Positions 58,470-64,000 of a stretch of DNA of 64,000 bases are shown one piece after another. A program made the translations under genes and the position numbers. The notes below the pieces were generated by a model that was not told where the DNA came from, ran no database searches, and saw only the letters and a program-made list of their open reading frames with translations. Source of the DNA: Dermatophagoides farinae. Lineage: Eukaryota; Arthropoda; Arachnida; Sarcoptiformes; Pyroglyphidae. Each line of letters starts with the position of its first letter. Position 1 is the first letter of the stretch. The stretch covers positions 1,140,001-1,204,000 of the forward strand of contig NC_134686.1 in NCBI RefSeq assembly GCF_024713945.1. The letters are read 5' to 3'.

Positions 58470-61400
58470 GTATCGATATTATTATTATGGATGGATGAAT
58501 GAATGGATGGATAGAACATTATTGAATGTTGAAAAAATAAAAATGACGAAATACGATGCCAATTTATAGACAAAATAATGATGATGATGATGATGATGAT
58601 GAAACTATTTCATTGGATTTTATTGTTGATCCAACGAGTGAAAAAAAAAATACTAGACCGTTGAAATATTTTCAAATGAATCCTTGCCGATCATTTTTTT
58701 TGTTTTGTTTATTGGATCGGGTTCGAGTTCCATCATCATCATCATCATAATAATAATAATCATTATTATATCAATTGAAAATGATTACAAGATTCGATCT
58801 CATTGATCGTTGTTTTTTTTTCTGCTGGGTTATATAATAAATAGCATCGATTATTAGTTGTTGTTGTTGTTGCAGTTGTCGAGTTAGTAATATCCGATCA
58901 TCATCATCATCATGATCAAAGTGAATAATATGTAATGGGCCATACTGTTAAATATCAAAAGAAACATTTTTCAATGGCTTACACATTGTGTTAATCCCCA
59001 AATTCGTCCAATAAATATAAATAAATAGCAAGAGAGAGAGAGAGAGAGAGAGAGAAAAATTCTACTTCCTGAATCTACATCAACAATTGGATGACCCACA
59101 AAAAAAAAGAAAATTTCTCTTCGTTCATGTACATTTTTCATAGTGTTGACAAACACACACACACACACATAGAAAACGAGGGATAATTTTTCAAAAAAAA
59201 AAGAAAAAAAATTCATACATGTGACATTTGCTTAATATTGGTGTATAGAATCGAATAAATAACAACAACGTGACTGTACCCAGCCCAGTGATATTAGAAA
59301 ATAAATATCACTACATCATCATCATCAACAACAACAACAACAACGTTATAGTCACGGAATCTGTTATTCTGTTGAAAAATTCTATATAATAATGAGAAAA
59401 AAAGGATTGAACAACAACAACAACAAAAACCAAGAATCAATCGGATGCAAAGAAATTTGTCAATATAGCCAAAACACAAAGGGAAAAAAGAATGAGGTGA
59501 AAATGTCAAATTTATGATGATGATGATGACAAAAGAATAAATAAATTTCCGGGATTAACTACTAACTGTAACCAAATGGATGAGCACATTAGTGAATCTT
59601 TTTTAAATGGCAAACAATAACTAATATATCATAAATGCTTGATGTTCAATTTAAGACATTAGGGTAATTAAAGATTGTAATAGAAAAAAAATCGCCATTC
59701 ACATATAACATGACGTATTGATGTATTATTTCCAATAAATGAAATCCCACATTGAAAACGAATACAAATCGAATATCGAGTGAGAGAAACGGAAGAAAAA
59801 AAATTTATTAAAAATAAAATTAAAAATGACATGCTTTTAATGATATTTGATTTTTTTTCTTCTTCTTCTTCCAAAAGATTTATGGGCTGCTACTGTATTG
59901 TCCAGAAACATTCCGTCTTTTTTTCCGTTTTTGTTTGTTTGTTCATCTAATCAATAATAGGGTTTGACCTTGTTGTTGTTGTTGTTGGAATTTTCGACAG
60001 ATTTTCATGAAAGACAAAATGAAAAAAAAACTTTAAATATTTCTTCTTTCTCTCATCTTTTCATCCACCTCTGCTCACGAATTTATAAATTATAACGAGT
60101 TTCAAACCAACAAACAAACGACAACGGAACAAAAATTTTTGATCAAAATTCAAAAAATTCAATTCAATTTAATGGCACACACACATGCATGCACGAACAT
60201 AAAATAAGCATTTTATTTATGTGACAAGCAACATGGAGAAACAAACAAACAGACAAACAAAAGACAAAAAAACAACATATATTGCCTATGGGAGTGTGTG
60301 TGTGTGTGTGTGTATATTACGGACATAATCGGAAAAAATAAATAAAGAGAAAACAAAAAAACACCAGAATATTCACATTTCACAACGAAACATCGACGAC
60401 AACAATAATCCAATGACATTGTATGTGTGTGTTTGTGTGTGTGTGTGAATATTAAAAAAAACTGAATGTTTGGAATCGTGGAAAAAATAATAAATAAAAA
60501 AAATTCCAAACGAAAAAAAAACCATCATCATCATCATCATCAACCATAGAAAGTGTCATTGAAAATTATTATCCAACAAATTTTCATTTTTATCCTTCTT
60601 TGGGAATATTCTAGATTCTAGAAACCGAGAATGTTGAGAAGAACAACAACAACAATAACAATAATCCAATGATGACCGAATCAAATAATGAAAAAAAAAA
60701 TTCTTTGTGAATATTTCTAGCATTCAGTGGTCAAACGGAACGATGGAATGAAGCAAAAAAAAAAAAAAATTCCTGATCCAATCTGATAGCCAATAATAAC
60801 TTTTTTTTCGTTGTTGTTGTTGTTGTTTTTTGTAGCCGCTCAAGAATCATAATCATAATCATCATCATCATGATGACAATAATCATCATAATGTTGATGA
60901 TGATAATGATCATAATGGCCATAATAATAATAATCATCATCATCATAATCATGATCATGGAAATGTCATCATTCAAATTCATAATCATTGTAATATACGA
61001 TGAATAAGAATAAAATTTCTAATGCAAAACAATAAGAATATCAAATGGGTATCGAATTTTATTGTTTATATTTATTTATAACTTGACATCGGCATTGATG
61101 AAAAAAATTTTTTTTTTTGTCGTTGCTTCTGCTGTTTATCAGAATGAATGAATAAAAAAAAAATTTTTTTTTTCATTCATTCTAACGACAACAACATCAA
61201 GAGAGAGAGAGAGAGAGAAATAAAAAATGAGAATCCGGAAAGACTGATGATCAGTACAGAATGGAGGCCAGCAAAAAAAAAAACAGATCAGTCATTTCAA
61301 ATTAAGCAAAACTTTGGTGCAAACAAAAAAAAAAAAAAAAAATTCAAGAATATGTGAGGGCGCTATTTGGATATATATATGTATGGAAAACAATTTTGAT

Positions 61401-62212
61401 GGGTAAAAAAAATAAAAAATAAAATAAAAAAAAAACATTCCACACACACACACATAGTGTCACTACTTTAGCCCATTTCCATTTCTCATTTTCATCATCG
61501 TCATCATGATGATGATGAATAATGAGGAGAAAATGGAAAAAAAAATTATTGCCCTAGCGGCCTAGTTTTTTCAGTCATCATCATCATCATTCGATATTTA
61601 TAAATTTGCCTAATAATAATAAAAAAACAACCAACAAAATTCTTTTCTCAATCTAATATTCACAATCAAATACGATAATAAAGAATCATCATTAATCTTT
61701 TGAATCATCGTCATCATCATTGTGACATTTATTTTATAATATCGATATATCGATGATAACAACAACAACAATAATCGATTGTAATGAAAATCTTCACCAT
61801 TCAACAACAATCCATTAGTCACTATGTAATCAATATTTTTTTTTGTTTGTTTGTCATTCATCATGTTCATATTCATGCGCATCCATTAATGATTGGGATC
61901 CCAATTGGGATTGGGATTAAATGAATTTTTTTTTCATTTTAAAATTTTTTAAAATATTCAAAAAAAGGTAATGTTTACAAAGTTAATGAAGCGCAGCGAA
62001 CTAAAAAAAAATTAGATCATCAAATTTGATGTAAATACTAAAGACAGAATTATTTTCAATGAACCAAAAAAAAAAAAAAAAAAAAAAATTCTGCCTACAC
62101 CAACAAGAATGTTAAAAATCCCATGGATCATCATCATCATCAGCAAAGGATTCTATCCAACCACCACCACCACCACCACATATCCTCCTCTATCATCATA
62201 TTTAATATGATC

Positions 62213-62244
<32 letters not shown>

Positions 62245-64000
62245 ACTTAATTTTATAACTCAAGTAGGACGACAGTGAACATAGAAAAAAACGAAAAAAA
62301 AACAAGAGAAACACAATGTTGAAAAACACACAGATGCACAGCAGATGCGTTGACGTTTAAACAAAAAAAATAAATAACCAGAATATTGTGTGTTTGTGTG
62401 TGCGGTAATAACATTATCAAACACACACTCACACACACACACGAAGTACAAAATGAACAAGAAAAAAAAATCGAAATTTTTTTTTTTACTTTACTTTTCT
62501 TTATTACAATGGAAAGCACGAACAAACACACACACACACACACAAACAAACTATCCACACATTCATTCATTCATTGATGATGAGTAACAGAGAAAAATAT
62601 ATCAAGAAGAAGAAGAAGAAGAAGAAGGTTTTCTGGTGCCTGGTTTCACTTTCACCCGACATCATCATCCAGCTATATTTTTTTTGCTCGAATTACTCCT
62701 AAACACACACACGGTGATTATTTCGTTTAATTCAATTAGAAAATGCCACACACACACACACACACATATCAAATAAATTTTTTTTTTCTTCTTCTGGTTC
62801 ACAATGGATGATGATGATGATGATAAAGACAAGACAAGACAAGACGAAAACAATGGCCAGACAAATTATTTGATGATGAAACGACAAAAAAAAAACGTTC
62901 GAATGACAAAAAATAAAATAATTTTTGTCTCGATTCGAATATTATCATCAAAAAAAAAAAAAAAATTTTCAAAATGCAAAAAAATCAATATTCAATCGAT
63001 TCGAATGAACATGAATTCATGGATGCTTGAATCAATCAATTCATCATCATCATCATCATTATCATATACAAATTGATCAGAATTGGGTCATAATATGAAT
63101 TTTTCTTTGGAGGGGGGTTGGAAAAAAAAGAACAAAAGAAAAAAAAGCGTGCATGGTATCCATGTCGAACACAGTTTACATACACCCACACCCACACACA
63201 TACACACACAGTGAAAGGCAATCATTATTGGCGAAAAAAAATGAAAATGAAAATGAAAATGAAAATTGAAAACAAAAAACCAAAAAAACCAAAAAAAAAT
63301 CCACCAAATTCAAATCATTTATAATCATTGTTTTGCTGGTTATTATCATTATCATTATTAATAGCTAAATGAAAAATGAAAAAAAATTCTGTGGTATAAA
63401 TTCAAATTATACAGAATATTCTTGCAATCCAAAAAAAAAAACTATAATCAAACTTTCATTCAAAAGGGCAAATTCTCTGCATATATTGTTTGATCATTAC
63501 AACAGCCGGGAATGAAGCGGTAAATTTCTATCATGCACTTGGAAAAAAAAAAAATAATAAAATCACGAAGGTAGACATCCAAAACAACAACAACAACAAA
63601 AATCCATAAAACAAAACAAAAAGCAAACTTTATTACTGATCAATATATATGTTTGTATTTTGCATATGGTACACAATATATGCAAAATCACGCAAAAAAA
63701 AACAAACACAGAAAAAAACTTTCTCATTATTGAGATTAATCAAAAAAAAAATGTGATGGACCCAATAAATAATTTTGTTTTTTTTTTGATGTTGCTGTTC
63801 ACCCTCACTAATTAGTGTCAAAGTTTTTTGTTGTTGTTGTTGTTATGGATCACGCCAAAAACAGAGTGTTATTTTTCAGTGTGCAATTTTTACTAATAAA
63901 AAAAAAAAAAATTTTCAAACAATCAAGGTTCATCCCAATCAAATGTGCGTGTGGTTCAATAAAACCATCACCATCATCATCATCATCGTCATTGGCAAAC
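53680..64000. other. Repeat-rich DNA upstream of the first visible latrophilin exon
   Basis: A further upstream exon, ending in phase 1 and encoding the signal peptide, is required but was not found here; the region is probably intron or promoter of the latrophilin. Contents include a 20-nt palindrome at 53761-53780, a GTTTC array at 56766-56790, (GT)n near 58435-58466 and ATCATA/GATGAT-rich DNA near 60846-60960. No coding frame looks more than repeat-derived. Confidence 0.55.
58434..58466. repeat. (GT)n dinucleotide microsatellite
   Basis: About 16 GT units in non-coding DNA upstream of the latrophilin exons. Confidence 0.85.

Noticed and set aside
59668-59874. Minus-strand frame with a hydrophobic N-terminus, as a possible latrophilin signal-peptide exon
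   Set aside because: A phase-1 donor can be forced (AAT|gtggga), but it is weak. The frame has no similarity that supports it, and many such frames arise by chance in T-rich DNA.

Overview
The window looks like arthropod nuclear DNA, most likely from an astigmatid mite (Dermatophagoides/Sarcoptes type). The sequence is strongly AT-rich and packed with (GAT)n, (TTG)n, (GT)n and 8-10 nt A or T runs. Most introns are short (about 50-200 nt), and coding exons carry poly-Gln, poly-Asn, poly-His, poly-Thr and poly-Ser tracts. The gene families, a Sidestep-type receptor and a latrophilin/Cirl-type receptor, are animal families, and Sidestep is typical of arthropods. The species call is inference; no marker gene is present.

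Layout. 1-6231: repeat-rich DNA with no supported exon. 6232-6672 (+): an unrecognised single-exon ORF of 146 aa. 8379-13105 (+): a 16-exon Sidestep-like receptor (five Ig domains, FN3, one membrane span, low-complexity tail) whose signal-peptide exon was not found. 15400-19647 (+): a 12-exon kinesin-3 heavy chain (motor, coiled coil, FHA, KIF1-type middle region), most similar by recollection to KIF28. 20749-53679 and beyond (-): a latrophilin/Cirl-like adhesion GPCR of at least 14 exons, convergent with the kinesin. Its SUEL lectin domain is split by a 19.1 kb intron, and a 6.8 kb intron follows; both appear free of other genes. 53680-64000: repeat-rich DNA, probably upstream intron or 5' region of the latrophilin.

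Every internal exon junction of the three multi-exon genes was phased by hand and keeps frame. Three results stand out. The first kinesin intron has no usable GT-AG pair but has a perfect U12-type ATATCCTTT donor and an AC acceptor, which restore the kinesin RIRPFNQRE motif. The latrophilin keeps its adhesive domains and the Cys/Trp frame of the GPS, but the His-Leu-Ser/Thr self-cleavage tripeptide is replaced, and its seven-helix domain is highly divergent. Several folded domains carry large microsatellite-derived insertions. Two receptors with likely roles in cell contact and axon guidance and one long-range motor share the window, which fits neural genes, but no operon-like or functional linkage is implied.
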